Of a stretch of DNA of 64,000 nucleotides, positions 25,657-38,806 are shown piece after piece. Positions within the stretch are counted from its first letter, which is position 1. Each line of letters begins with the position of its first letter. The notes under the pieces were generated by a model. It was given only the letters and a program-made list of their open reading frames with translations. It was not told where the DNA came from and did no database searches. The stretch is from Rhexocercosporidium sp. MPI-PUGE-AT-0058. Its lineage: Eukaryota > Ascomycota > Leotiomycetes > Helotiales. Where the stretch lies: NCBI GenBank assembly GCA_020746875.1, contig JAGTJL010000002.1, positions 2,046,001 to 2,110,000 on the forward strand, written 5' to 3'. The position numbers were made by a program, and so were the translations under genes.

Positions 25657-26926
25657 ATGCGCATCTCAGTCTTTCTCCAGGCTTCATGCCTCAGCTTGGT
25701 CTTCCATGCACTCGGGATCCAAGCTGCGCCTGCACCAACGGCCAATGTGACCAAAGAAGTGTCTATCCTAGACCTCCTTGGTGACAATCCAGAAATTCTT
25801 AAAGCTGGCAACTTCTCGTACCAGCACTCATTGCCTGAACCAGACTGGGACGACTACTACATTGAAGATGGGATTAAGTTCCACAGATACCCAGAAGGGA
25901 CGGAAATCCCAGCAGGATTCTGGGATGGGCGTAGTGAAATCGAGATACCCCAAGAGAACATCACGAGGTACTTTTTTTCCCGCTTGATCTTCCGCAAGAT
26001 CAGAAATCTGACTACCTACAATATAGTTCAGGCCTGGAAGCTCGGATTGCTCCAGCAAATCCTTGCCCTGGTATTTGCTCATGTGGTGTTGAGACAGTTT
26101 ACGCATGGACAACTAAAAACTGGAACACCGTGTCCGGCAATACTCATCAAGTCTCTAATCCGCTCTGCCCGCCTGGAAGCATTGCGAAGTCTTACTCCTA
26201 CACATACTCTTATTCGCTTTCCGTACAAGCCGGCCCGGACTTGGTAAGCCTAAGAATTTGATACCTGAACGATAATAAGAAGTTAACATATATCAGAAAA
26301 TTCCCATCCCCTATCTCGATAAGTTTGGTATTCGGGGAGGCTTCTCCTACACTTGGGGGTAAGTGGAAATCATCCTGTCTGTTGGCTCTAACTCTGGCTA
26401 ACCACTTTTAAAAGCTACGCGCAGGCAACATCATACACTGTTTCTTCTTCCGACGCTAACCAACGCCACCCATTCATCGAGACATTCCGACCTAATGTCT
26501 TCGTTGTAAATGGGATAGCTCAAGTAAATCCTAGCTCTTTTTATTATCTAAAATAGAGGAGCTAAAGCTAATTTATTGTTTGTAAAAGGCAATCAGGAAA
26601 ACTAGAAGCGGATATATCTGTAGTACTAGCGCGCAGAGTTATATCAACCTTCACTTGCCGCTAGTCCAGGGGACTAACAATGACTGTCAGGGTGCAGACA
26701 AAATTTGTGGTGCTGATGGTAAGTTCATTTAATTTCTTTAGTATAGAATCTTTCCTAGAGAAGACACTGGAAGTAGTATTACTAATGCTTCAAATCAGGC
26801 GTCTTTGACTCTTGCTTTTATCTTGGACGCTACGCTACCCTCCTCTGTCCTGGCCGAAATCTAGGACCGACACCTCGTGACCGTGCTTGCCCAGCATACC
26901 TCTATCCTAGTCCATATAACTCCTAA
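25657..26926 (+). CDS. Secreted cysteine-containing protein of unknown function
   Basis: Six exons, 25657-25967, 26027-26243, 26297-26358, 26415-26523, 26589-26718 and 26799-26926, all with GT-AG junctions that restore frame, give 318 residues. The start MRISVFLQASCLSL begins a typical signal peptide ending near ALGIQAAPAP. The mature part begins with an acidic segment (EPDWDDYYIEDG) and an N-glycosylation-type NIT. About ten cysteines follow, including CPGICSCG, NDCQG, KICG, CPG and RACPAY. No catalytic motif or known family was recognised. Six short exons in an AT-rich, repeat-bearing spacer, next to a broken NLR gene, resemble fast-evolving secreted proteins. A role in host interaction or antagonism is conceivable but unsupported. 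Confidence 0.75.
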
Positions 26927-27284
26927 ATACTACTCAAGGGCGCGGGATATGGTGGGTGGATGTCGGATTTTATGAGTTGTGGGGACCTGCGAACTCAACT
27001 TTTCTTATCAGCTGTATGCTTTACACTCGTTAATTTGTGCCTTACACTATCGTTCTCCAATCTACATTAAAGGTTTACCCAAAAGTAATCCAGGTTATGC
27101 AACCGCTCCGCAGAAGAGACAACAAAAGTGTACATAACTGGAACCTCTAGCTATTTCTCTGAATTAGATGACCTAGTAGGGCTAAAACGTTTGGTTTGCA
27201 CGCACCACATAGTTTGTGCACTCCCTACATAATACTTTTAATATTCTTTTCCTCGATAGCAGGTTCTTCCGATTGATGCTATAG
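26927..27284. other. AT-rich intergenic spacer
   Basis: About 360 bases of AT-rich 3' flank of the secreted-protein gene. Nothing was recognised. Confidence 0.45.
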
Positions 27285-27815
27285 CTAATTAAAAGCTTTT
27301 ACGTGACCCGTTTTTACTAAGAGATCCACAATTCGCTCAATGTAAGATAGATTGGAAAGCCAACATAGATCTGCCTTGCAAAAACCCCTCCTTCCTAATG
27401 AAAGAAGACTGAACCGGAGGTGTATCCGTCCTTGCAAGAAAACGAGCAACCAGAATGCAATGTCTCTGGATGGCCCACATTTCCAGCACCTCAGCCCATC
27501 TTGGCTGGCATTCAGCTGAGAGTGACATGACGACTGCAGCTTCCTCGATGTCTTGGCCCCCATCTCCACTGGCTCGAGTCTCAGAACATCATGCAGTACT
27601 GTGCCGCTAGATGATAAGAGTTGTAAACATCGCCAATCACGGCATACCCCAATCCTTCTAGATCCGGCTTTTCAAAAGATGGATGCACAGGAATCGTGGG
27701 GCACACCAGAACTGTCGGCTGCCTCTTGGTGCAGGGTGACATGTCAGGAGCCTCATGGAAGCCCGGCTCATAAGTACCGGAACAATGCCTTCCCCGTCCT
27801 ACCAGGGTTAAGTGG
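27285..27815 (-). pseudogene. Possible coding relic with frameshifts, family unknown
   Basis: On the minus strand three reading frames in succession have protein-like sequence. The first (about 27815-27581) contains PTVLVCPTIPVHPSFEKPD and LGYAVIGDVYNSYHLAAQYC. The second (about 27590-27336) contains DIEEAAVVMSLSAE, PRWAEVLEMWAIQRHC and FIRKEGFLQGRSMLAF. The third (to 27285) contains SYIERIVDLLVKTGHVKAF. The first two would join if two bases had been lost near 27580. No splice pair was found that joins them cleanly. I do not recognise the family. It ends 30 bases from the start of the opposite-strand DUF3176 gene. Chance open frames remain possible. Confidence 0.35.
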
Positions 27816-27844
27816 AAGAGTTACTCTGTTTCAAAAACAATAGC

Positions 27845-29865
27845 ATGTCTTCGAATTTTTTCTCGCCAGCGAGCCCAAGAGGTCAACGGCTCGAGGAGGA
27901 TGTTCCTTTGACACAGTATGCTCTCACTTCGACATTAAAATTCCACAAAACATACTGACTCCCACCTAGAGTATCTTCACAAGGCCACCGAAAATCTCTT
28001 CCTTCTCCACTTATCAATGAGGTATTTGGATCAAGGCTACCTCAAACACATTCACGCAATTGGAGTAGCAGCACCGGAGTCACCATCAGTGGCGATGACT
28101 ACGAAGATACGGATCGACTTGTCTCCGAAAAGACAGCAAAGACCAAGCCCTTCTCGAATGAAACATGGTTCCTCGAAATATTTTGCCTCGTTGTAGGGGT
28201 CCTTACATTTGCAGCCAATATCGCAGTTCTTGCAGTCTTCCACAATAAGCCGCTCCCGCAATGGCCTTTCGGTATCACGTTGAATACACTCATCGCTCTT
28301 ATCTCAGCTGTCACCAATGCTTGCTTGGCTGTTCCTCTTGCTAGTGGGTTCGGTCAATTGAAATGGAATTGGTTTAAGCGGAAACCGTCTCCCCTTACCG
28401 ACATGGAACTGTTTGATGATGCCAGTCGTGGCTCTTGGGGAGCTGCGAAGCTTATCTCATCGGGTCGTGGAGAGTAAGTATATTTACTTCCGGCCTCATA
28501 GCAGCTCTAATCAGGGCCATAGTTACGTTGGACTGTTCGGCGCTTTAATAACCATTGCGGCCCTCTTCCTAGGCCCGTTCTCCCAACAAATTGCAACCTA
28601 CCCGACTCGAGAAGTGGTTTCCGATCAACTGGCCAGTGTGCCAGCAGCGCTGAACTATACACCTGCACTTCCCGGGAACTCTGGTTCAAGTGAGTCTCAC
28701 GAGTCAGATGTGCCATATATCCTAACGGTATGTAGCTGGTTTTGTTCCAATCCTACCTATGAAATCGGCTGTTTTTCATGGCCTCTTCAGCGAGTCAGGT
28801 CTAGCCCAGCCAAAACCAATATGTCCTACTGGAAATTGCACATATCCACCTCTTACAACACTCGCCACATGTAGCACATGTGTGGACATCAGAACTGTGA
28901 TGATGCAGTACTGCGACGGAAACGCAACGGACACTTCTGACTGTGGGTGGCAAGCGATGGGAGCCAAGCTTCAAAGCGCGAACGATGCATTCAGCATGAC
29001 AACTTTCATACCATCCAAGTCCGGAAACATGCCTCACTCCAACATAATGAAGTTCATCTTCATGGGCACCGAGTCCCGGAACGGCTCTGCAGGAGAAGTA
29101 CGACCATGGGCAACCCAATGCACACTTGAGTACTGCGCTCAAATCATCAACTCTACCGTCGTCAACGGCAAACTTAGCGAGACTGTCACTTCAGAGATCC
29201 GCAATGACACCGTTGTCGACACAACCAACAGCATGGGCAAAGCGGAAATCTCAATCACGACCCCGGACAACACTTCCGTCTTCATCAGTGAGCCAGCAGC
29301 TCTAGGTATACAGTCCTGGTTCACAACTCTCTTCACAAACGGATCCGCATCTCGGAACTCGGATTTCCAGTCCCTGGATCCAGATGCACTGGTAGTAGTC
29401 AATCTGACTGTCGGCATCTCAAGCGGAACCACCTACTTCGACTCCGATATCATTCAAACGTTCTACTGGGACTACTACGAATACAACGATGGCATTCCTC
29501 AAGCAATGAACGAGCTGGCTACGGCTATGACAGTAGCATTCCGTTCCTTCAAAACTGTACCCGTGTATGGAGAAGCGACGAGTACGCAGACCTATGTCCG
29601 TGTCCAATGGGTCTGGATCACGCTCCCGCTCTTCGTGGTTAGTGCTACGGCTGTGTTTCTCGTGCTGGCCATGATGAGTACTAGTCGGAGTGGTACGGAG
29701 CTTTGGAAGGGAAGTGCACTTGCCATGTTGTTCTATGGGCTTGATCATGCTACGAAAGTACAATTCGGTACGGAGGGAGGGTTTGATGAGAAGAAGAGGA
29801 GGATGCGGGATCTGAAGGTTTACCTGGACGATGATAAGAATTTTGGCAATGTGTTGAGATCGTGA
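27845..29865 (+). CDS. DUF3176 family membrane protein
   Basis: Four exons, 27845-27915, 27970-28473, 28523-28689 and 28736-29865, give 623 residues. Predicted membrane segments lie at FLEIFCLVVGVLTFAANIAV, near ITLNTLIALISAVTNACLAV, at VGLFGALITIAALFLG, and near the C-terminus around ITLPLFVVSATAVFLVL. Between segments three and four is a large domain with CPTGNCTYPPL and CSTCVDI, which with the MKSAVFHGLF segment is the hallmark of the fungal DUF3176 family. Several NxT/S sites in this loop suggest it is extracellular. The biochemical role of the family is unknown. The start MSSNFFSPASP is the first Met in frame. Confidence 0.85.
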
Positions 29866-30382
29866 TAATTGAACTGTTGTCTACTTATTACAAAATGAGC
29901 AGGGTGGTGGGGATATTATATAATCACATTCGTATATACTGTAGGACTGGAAGTATATAGTGTGGTTAATGGCCACTTTGGAAGACTCATGACTCATAAT
30001 ATGAGGAATTTCGAAGATATTTCAATGTCCGACACATAAGCAAGACATACGTTCGCAACTTCACAACACAAGACAGGGATATAAGGCTTTCTCAAAATAT
30101 AATATTGCAGAATTAGAGTTACGACGAAGGCCCCTCCCTATCTTTCACTGAATTGTCTCTCCACATAGGTGCCAAAAAAGGGATGGAAGTACATCGCTTG
30201 ACCCCTTTTCACGACCCCTCACTTGGTCCTCGCTTAAGACAATACACCTAAACGCAAAGTAAACCATCCCAGCCCAGCCCATCTCATATCCCCCTCCTCT
30301 CTCTTCCCTCGCAAAGATCTCCCACCCCTTCCCTTATTCTACGCTGGTAAGTTAAACTAGGTTAATCTAAACTGACCTTAGG
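29866..30382. other. Convergent intergenic region
   Basis: About 500 bases between the converging DUF3176 and GPI-like genes. It is AT-rich at first, then C/T-rich (30240-30340). It must hold both transcript ends. No other feature was seen. Confidence 0.45.
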
Positions 30383-31246
30383 TCAAAGTACCAACCCCAC
30401 AAAAACAAGCACTATTCCCAACGCACTCCCTGCGTCCACAATCCCATTCCCAATCTCAGTCCGCCCTGCCGCTCCCGTGAAAGCAACAAGATTTCCACTC
30501 GATGTCTTCGTCGCTACCACAGAATCCGTAGCGTTAACAGGTGCAGTGTACTCAGGCGCTATCTCATTCCCGACTGGTGCTGTGAATTGAGGTGTCATTC
30601 CGTTGGTGTCTAATGTCGGTGCTGCTGCAGCCACTGGGATGGTGGAGAGAGCTGGGATAGGAACTTCGGAAGCTAGGGTAATTTGAATGGTGGATGTGGA
30701 TGTTCTTGTGGTTGCTGGTTCCTTCTCTGAGGTTGGGGCTGTAGGCGCGGAGGCCATGGAGCGAGTGGAGATTGAACTTGCGGTTGGGAGGGGGAGGGAG
30801 AAAGATGGTGGAAGAGTGAAATCGAGACGCATGGCGCAGGTTTCCGGATCTTCGCTCTGGACTTGGCGTTATATTATGCGGGTGATGTGGATGGAGACAA
30901 TATAAGGAAGTTCTTACGATTGTGCAGCAGAATCCTGCGACCGGAGCGCAGAAATCCCCAGCTTTGCAGTAGCCGTTGTCCATGGCGCAGCAAGTCTGTT
31001 GAGGATGTTAGATATGGTACGGCACGTGGGTTTGACGCGAGAGGAACTTACTTCTCCTACGGTGGGATCATAGCAGAAGAGACTGTCAATACCTCCGCAG
31101 GTCATTGAACCACCGCCGTAAGTCTCGAGACAGGTGAGGAGGGCTCGCTTTGGTTTGAGGCCGTTGAGCGGATTGTGGGTCGTCAGTGATGCGAGAGAGA
31201 GGTTAGCGAGAGAGGCGGCGAGGCCAATGTTCATGAAGGCCTTCAT
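30383..31246 (-). CDS. Secreted, probably GPI-anchored cysteine/Ser-Thr-rich protein
   Basis: Three exons, 31246-31052, 30995-30918 and 30856-30383, give 248 residues. An N-terminal signal peptide (MKAFMNIGLAASLANLSLAS) is followed by a cysteine-rich domain of about 90 residues (TCLETYGGGSMTCGG, CYDP, TCCAMDNGYCKAGDFC, GFCCT). A Thr/Pro/Ser/Ala-rich linker, likely O-glycosylated, leads to a C-terminal hydrophobic tail (ALGIVLVFVGLVL). Signal peptide, Ser/Thr linker and hydrophobic end without a basic stop-transfer are the usual layout of GPI-anchored fungal wall proteins. The 10-Cys domain is not a CFEM that I can recognise. Confidence 0.78.
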
Positions 31247-33650
31247 TGTGAATGAGTGTGTTTGGGGAGGCAGGTTTGAAAGAGTGTGGGATGTATGAGG
31301 TATTGAGATAATTGGGAGGACTGGATTTGAGGCATTGCTTAGAAAATTGAAAGAATGGTTCTCTTATACGATAAAATGTGAAAGAGAGGAGAGATTTGGG
31401 GATTGCTGAAACTTCGAATTCTTCGGATGTCAATATAAAGGTTCTTGAAGAATGTGTAAAAAGGATATTGAAGAATAACAAACCCTCACCTCCTCGCTTC
31501 ATTCGGAGCCTTGAAGATCGAGTATTCCCAACCTTGCTTGATCTAGTGAGTGTCTCAGCTACGCTGTAAGGGTAACGTCAAAAGAGGAATCGGTTTTCTG
31601 AGTACACCCCTTCCTAAACAAGACTAGCAATGGCAAGAAACCAAAGACCCGAATACACTTGATTTAACATAGAGAATTGAGACTCTTCAATATTGATGAG
31701 AAAGGAGCGAGGCCATGGCCATAGTTGTTGGCGTCTCCAAACATCAGAACACGTTTAAAATACGCAAATTGATTATTGTATGTAAAATGAGTTGCATGCA
31801 AGCCAGTACCTCCTATCCATGAGAAAATGACTCTGGGCTAGACGCCCAACCAAGAATATCGGTTGTGATGCTTAGCAGCTTTACCGGCTATGCACTAACA
31901 GAGGATTCAGATCAGGAAGGAAGTACTTCGGATTTTACACTCACGCGACTTAATCGGCTGTCGAATAATCCCCATAGAAAGTGACTATTATAACAAATCC
32001 AACATATGCCTGCTAAGCCTCCAAGACTTTGATGCAGAAAAGTATAAATCAAGCCGAAGCTCACCCGCCCTGATAGGATGCCGCAACAAGCAATACAATA
32101 CCCATCAATAACACACCAATATAATAACATATCACAACCTCAAACGTACAGTACCAACAAGCTACTAAGCTACAAGTATACCTACCCATGCCCAATTCGC
32201 GCGCGTAAGATATCAAAAATCTCGGTTCCGCACTTCACTTCGGCTCACCAGCCGTGTGCATCTATTTATCCAGATTACCCAGATGCTTGAAGGTCCGCAA
32301 CTAAACCAAGTCACTTATCGGCCTTCAGCCACCATTTCTTTCCCCGGGTGTGATACCCGTCATGGCTGCCCAAGAAAAAATAAAATTAGACGGGCGGAGC
32401 ATAGCTACTGTAGCTATCGCGCCTCAATATCTTCAAGGCAGATTTCGCGGGTCGAATAGCCGCGTCCCGGCGAACATTGGGACGACGACGTCCCTTTGCC
32501 CATCGAACGATTGATATGGACGCAGAATTGTAGCTCTGCTATCAAGCACATGTATTATGTTCGGCCGTTGAGCTCGAGTAGGTAGTCTGGCTTACGCTGG
32601 CCTTGGTAAAGAGATCTTACTCTTTCTCAACGAGTCAAACATATTGATGCCAGCCAGGGCCGAATGGAGGCCTGTTCCCGAGATCTGCCAATTCGGCAAT
32701 CGTGTGCGATGTGCAACAAAAAGACACTGTACACATTGAGTACTCGAATGCTACTCTACCATGCCATACATGCCGAGCAATGCAAGCTCGTCTACCCATC
32801 TACGTACCTGCCTACTTACGCATCTACACACGGACACGCACGTCCGCGGCAAGAAGAAGTGGCTAAAGAGCTACGACATGCAACAGACATTCAAATTCTA
32901 AAAACAGCACCGCAGCTGCAAGAAGAGCGCAAGAAAAAGGCAAGCCAGGCTAAGACCAAGACAAGGCTAAAGGCTAAAGTCCAATCTAGATCCCGAAGCT
33001 CGCCAGAGAAGGCTAGACGCTCAACGTTCCTCGCAGGAATAGGAAATGTCTTCGGACGGGAGGAAGTCAGGAAGGGTAAAAGAGGCGTCTGTCTGGGAGC
33101 GGGTGGCTTCCTTGATGAGCTAGAGATTGGGGGACATGCATGTTCCTTGCTCCTTAGTTGGGAGGCTGGAGGTTATAGTTGAGAGACGATGTGCAACAGA
33201 AGTTGAGGAGAGCGGGTGGGAAGTCTGGGAGAGGATGGATGGAAGAATTTTTGACCGTTTCTAGAAGTCGACTTTCATCTATCGAAGGATGGAAGAGTGG
33301 AGTAGGTGGCGTCAGGAGAGGTACCTCCCCTGGGCCTGCAACTTAGACGAGGAGGATATAGAAGGAGCGCTAACCATGTGTATAGCATTGGGAACGTCCA
33401 GGCATGACTAGTCGATACTCAATAGCGAGATAGATATATAGCGTTGGGGTTGTCCAAGCATGACTAGTCATTATTCAATAGCTTAATCGTTATAGCCAAG
33501 TACGAGTGCAAGTCCAAGTCAAACATGCTCTTATTTTGAGGAAAATTTCGTGACATTATTCCATCTATCACATTACCGATATCCAACCGAATGCTCCAAC
33601 ACCATCGCCATGCCCAAAAACGAACCCTATATAAAATATACGAACATCCA
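31247..33650. other. Intergenic region, no gene recognised
   Basis: About 2.4 kb of AT-rich to mixed DNA. One plus-strand frame (32664-33182, 172 codons, Lys/Arg-rich in the second half) is open but has no recognisable domain and mixed composition. An imperfect repeat pair lies at 33383-33482. Confidence 0.45.
33383..33482. repeat. Imperfect 44-bp direct repeat, two copies
   Basis: Copies at 33383-33426 and 33439-33482 share GCATGACTAGTC and TCAATAGC, with about 36 of 44 bases identical. They lie 170 bases past the stop codon of the PAQR gene. Confidence 0.8.
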
Positions 33651-35242
33651 TCAGTATAACCCACACCCGTTATCTGCTCTAGCGAAAGCCCCTGTGAAGA
33701 ACTCTTGCATCGCCACATAGTGGAAGAGGATGCCCCCAAGAACGGCAAAATGCCACAAGTTGTGACTACCTCCGATGTAATCAAAGGCACCTGGACACCA
33801 CCTCTCTGGGATCTGGCTGGCATAGACAACAGCGCCGATGAGGTAAACCGTGATGCTCTTTGCAATCGGGGCGTAGAATTCCCATGCCCATGCCCCACCA
33901 CGATCGAGGTTGAGCTGCAACACAGGAGCGAAACCTGTAGCACCTAGAGTGACATAAAATGCTACCCGTGCCCACGCCATATCCGCGCGGTTGAAGGTCG
34001 GATGCCATGGAAGAATGACACCACCAACACCTAGTGTAGCCGTGAGAGTCATGTAGATCCACCGACTCACAGGCTCGCAATAAAAAGCAGTGTATTCGGT
34101 GGTCATGATCGAAGCGGCGATCAGAAGTGAGATACCAGTGTAATCCACGCAGGCAAATCGCTCCATGAGTGTCTGGTCAGCAACACTGTTCATGGTGTGC
34201 CACATGGTACTACAGACTAGGCATTTGCAAGCCGCGAAGAAGAAGACCGCTGCAATGCAGACGTCTGTCTTGGTGCTGACAGAGAAGTTGACGCTGGTAG
34301 GATAGAAATAGAAAGCGATTGCGAGGACGATGAATAATCCGATAGCGTGAGACCAGATATTGACCAGTTCGTTCGAAAGTCCAAACATAGAGCGTACGCA
34401 GTCGACCTTGGATTCCGTAAATCGGTAGCCCTTGACAATGTGAGGATTGACCCTCCACGGAATAGGCAAATCCTCGTATCTGATGAGCCCATGCTCTCGT
34501 GCTCGAATGATGGCGCTCTGGATATGCTCCTCCATAGTCTCCGCCGCTTTGAGTGCTCTCTCGATACCCTCATCGACCACCTCTCTCGCTCGTTCAATCC
34601 CCTCATCTACCACTCTCCGCCCCTCATCCATCAACGTCCCAGCTGCCCCCACGAAACCCTGCTCCCTCATCTTGTACGCCCGAGCCTCAAACTCGGACAG
34701 AATAGCTTCAAGCAATCCGATCCCAGTATGCACTTTCTCCCCCATCGTCTCCTTGGCAGCCAGCGCATCCTGATACCGCGACTCGACCGTCTCGACCATA
34801 ACCCTAGCTCTCCGCCTCCCAGCCCCAATTACCTCCCCCGAGACCTGCGAGCACCGCGCCCGCACAGCCTGCAGCGTAGCATAAGCACGCGAAATCCCCG
34901 CGTCGAAATTGAGGTTCCCGTAGTCCTCGAGGAAGTCCAGCCGTCGCTCTAGTTCCGAGAGGAAGATATCCACCTTTACCACAAACGTCACGTCAATGTG
35001 TGTCTCCTGCATGGGGATGATTGTCGCGAGCCTACCTTCAGCAGTAATCGATCGTCCCCATCCATCCCGGAATCAGTGCTTTTCCTCCGCGGGTGAAAGG
35101 AAGAATGCCGCCTCCTGTAAATGGGCTTGTCCCCTCGGTCGTCTTTCCCAGTCGCAATAGCCGTCTCGCTCTCTTCGTACGACTCAACAGTCAGAGAAGG
35201 ACCCGTGCACACCATCGTGGAAAATCTTCCGGTAGGAAACAA
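33651..35242 (-). CDS. Izh3-type PAQR (adiponectin-receptor/hemolysin III-like) membrane protein
   Basis: Two exons, 35242-35036 and 35006-33651, give 520 residues. The first 250 residues are soluble and helical, including a segment rich in repeated heptad-like units (DEGRRVVDEGIER, REVVDEGIERALKAAE). The PAQR core begins near YRFTESKVDCVRSMFGLSNE and has seven hydrophobic segments. Conserved polar sites are WHTMNSVADQ with DYTGIS and, near the end, the GGSHNLWHFAVL and FHYVAMQ zinc-ligand region. Fungal Izh proteins affect zinc homeostasis and sterol or sphingolipid signalling; the human members hydrolyse ceramide. The long N-terminal extension fits Izh3. Met10 (35215) is an alternative start. 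Confidence 0.87.
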
Positions 35243-36092
35243 TGGGTGGATGGTGTTTTTATGAAGGCGTGGTGGGGGTAAGTAGAGGCGGGGATGTCTG
35301 TCGTGGTCGTTGTATCGTTCAGGGCAGATGGGCGAGAATAGACGGATATATACACACGTGCGGTAAGAATTGGAGCTGAATGGCGTTGTACAAAGGAGTG
35401 GAAGTTGCTCTCAAGCAGTCATGATTGCACGGGGAGCGGGAAAGGAATTGCAATTCGTCAGAGGAGGAGATGTTGTGTCTGGAGGTCGGGGGGCGATCCT
35501 TGAGTTGGGCTTAGGGATCTTGTGGATCCACTTGTTTTGTTGAGTCGGGGTCGGTAATCTTTCGGCGGTTGATGTGCTTGGATGCTTGCTGGGCATTTAT
35601 GGCAGAACTTAGGATTCGATGTTGGCATAACCTCAGAGTTTCGATAAAGGTGTAAATCATAGAACGTTAGAGCTCTCCTATTTCATATCTTACAAGTTTG
35701 GAGGCGCCAAAGTAGGAAAAAGCCTGCCCGTCATCGGGTTTGACAGCCCGCCAGGAGGACCCTTTGCACAGCGAACCCTGAAGCTGGCTAGCTGATCAAG
35801 CATGTGCTTCCTCGGCGATTCCAAGCCTGCCTGCATTAGGGGGCCAAGTGTTATAATGCTCGGCACCAATCATAGTGTCATGGTTGTGCTTGGAAAATTT
35901 CTTCTGTTGGTCGTAGGGAAGATGTCAAGACTTTCTTCAACGTAATGTAAAATTCGATAATACAAAGCAGCAGCTCAGAAGCCTAGAAATCCACCTAGAC
36001 TTTACCAAAGCTACCTATTATTAAATATATAATATCCCCCACCCAGAGACGCCTGACTATGCACATCAATCTCATTACCGAGTCCGGGTCAT
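35243..36092. other. Intergenic region between PAQR and CYP51 genes
   Basis: About 850 bases holding the PAQR promoter and the CYP51 3' end. No further feature was recognised. Confidence 0.45.
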
Positions 36093-37787
<1,695 letters not shown>

Positions 37788-38806
37788 CTTGCAGACGCGA
37801 CACTATGCTGTGCGTATGCGGAGGGTGTGAAGGTAAGTTAAGGCGTGTGGTGTGTTGAGCGTGGTTGAAAAGATCGCGGGATGGGAATCTCCTAAATAAA
37901 TGCTTGAACTGCACTTGCAATCTCGCCTCCGTGATTGGCTCGTGCCTGGATCTCTCGACGACTGGGATGACAGCCCATTTGTTGAATTTCAAAGACCAAC
38001 CAATTTCAAGAGCATCGTATGAGCAATGGAGATTTTTCACAGTCCATTGCCATCATTTTCAACTTGATCTATTGTGTATAAGTGAGTTGTGATACCTTTT
38101 TCTTCTTCTTTTTCGTTTTCGTGTTCGGGAAGACTTCATAACAGGGGTCCAAACGAAAGCGGGTCCATGAAAAGGGGGAATCGTCTGATAGGGAGGAAAA
38201 CATAACATAAACGAGGCGACAAGTGGTTTGTTTGTGAGCATGGAACGACTGACTCTAATAGGAGAGAGTTCTGGAGAACCTGAAAGTTGTACCAAAGTAT
38301 TTAATTCTGTCAGCGTTTACAAAGTCCCAAACGTCAAGTAGTTTTCGAAATTTCATAATTGCTTAGTACTCTGGCAAGTTTGGTGTTGACACTGAAGCAA
38401 CTGTCTTCAAGCGGTTGATTGATGGAGGGATGAGAGAAATAAACACAGAGTACGATCTTTGGGCAGCATAGTAGTTCACGTTATTGCTTACCTACCTTAG
38501 GTTATGTTATTCTTGTGTTCTCGCAATTAGGAAATTGAAAGTCATAAACATCACAAGGAACATTTTTAAACTTCATAATAGTTGATTCATTACTTAGATA
38601 AACCCTGGCCAAAAACGACTCGAAATGTACAAGTGCCATTCACTTCCTATAGAAGGTTTCCTTCCCCCTTTCCTAGCCTTAATCACGTCCCTCAAGACGC
38701 CATTCCCACCCGTTACCTACTAGACTTCAAATCCAAAAGTGGGCTGAAAATGCTGTGTAATTTTCAATGCGTATATACCTTGCTGGTAGTCTGTCTCCTC
38801 GCTTGT
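37788..38806. promoter_or_regulatory. CYP51 upstream region and DGAT2 3' flank
   Basis: This 1 kb lies upstream of CYP51 and downstream of the DGAT2 gene, both on the minus strand. It presumably contains the CYP51 promoter. I saw no inserted element or tandem repeat in it. Confidence 0.45.

Noticed and set aside
27340..27570. Two overlapping minus-strand frames as separate small genes
   Set aside because: They are better explained as parts of one frameshifted relic, and neither has a start context or length of a normal gene.
32664..33182. Plus-strand open frame of 172 codons with a Lys/Arg-rich second half
   Set aside because: No recognisable domain, no conserved-looking segment, and the N-terminal half looks random. 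It may still be a real orphan, but support is too weak.
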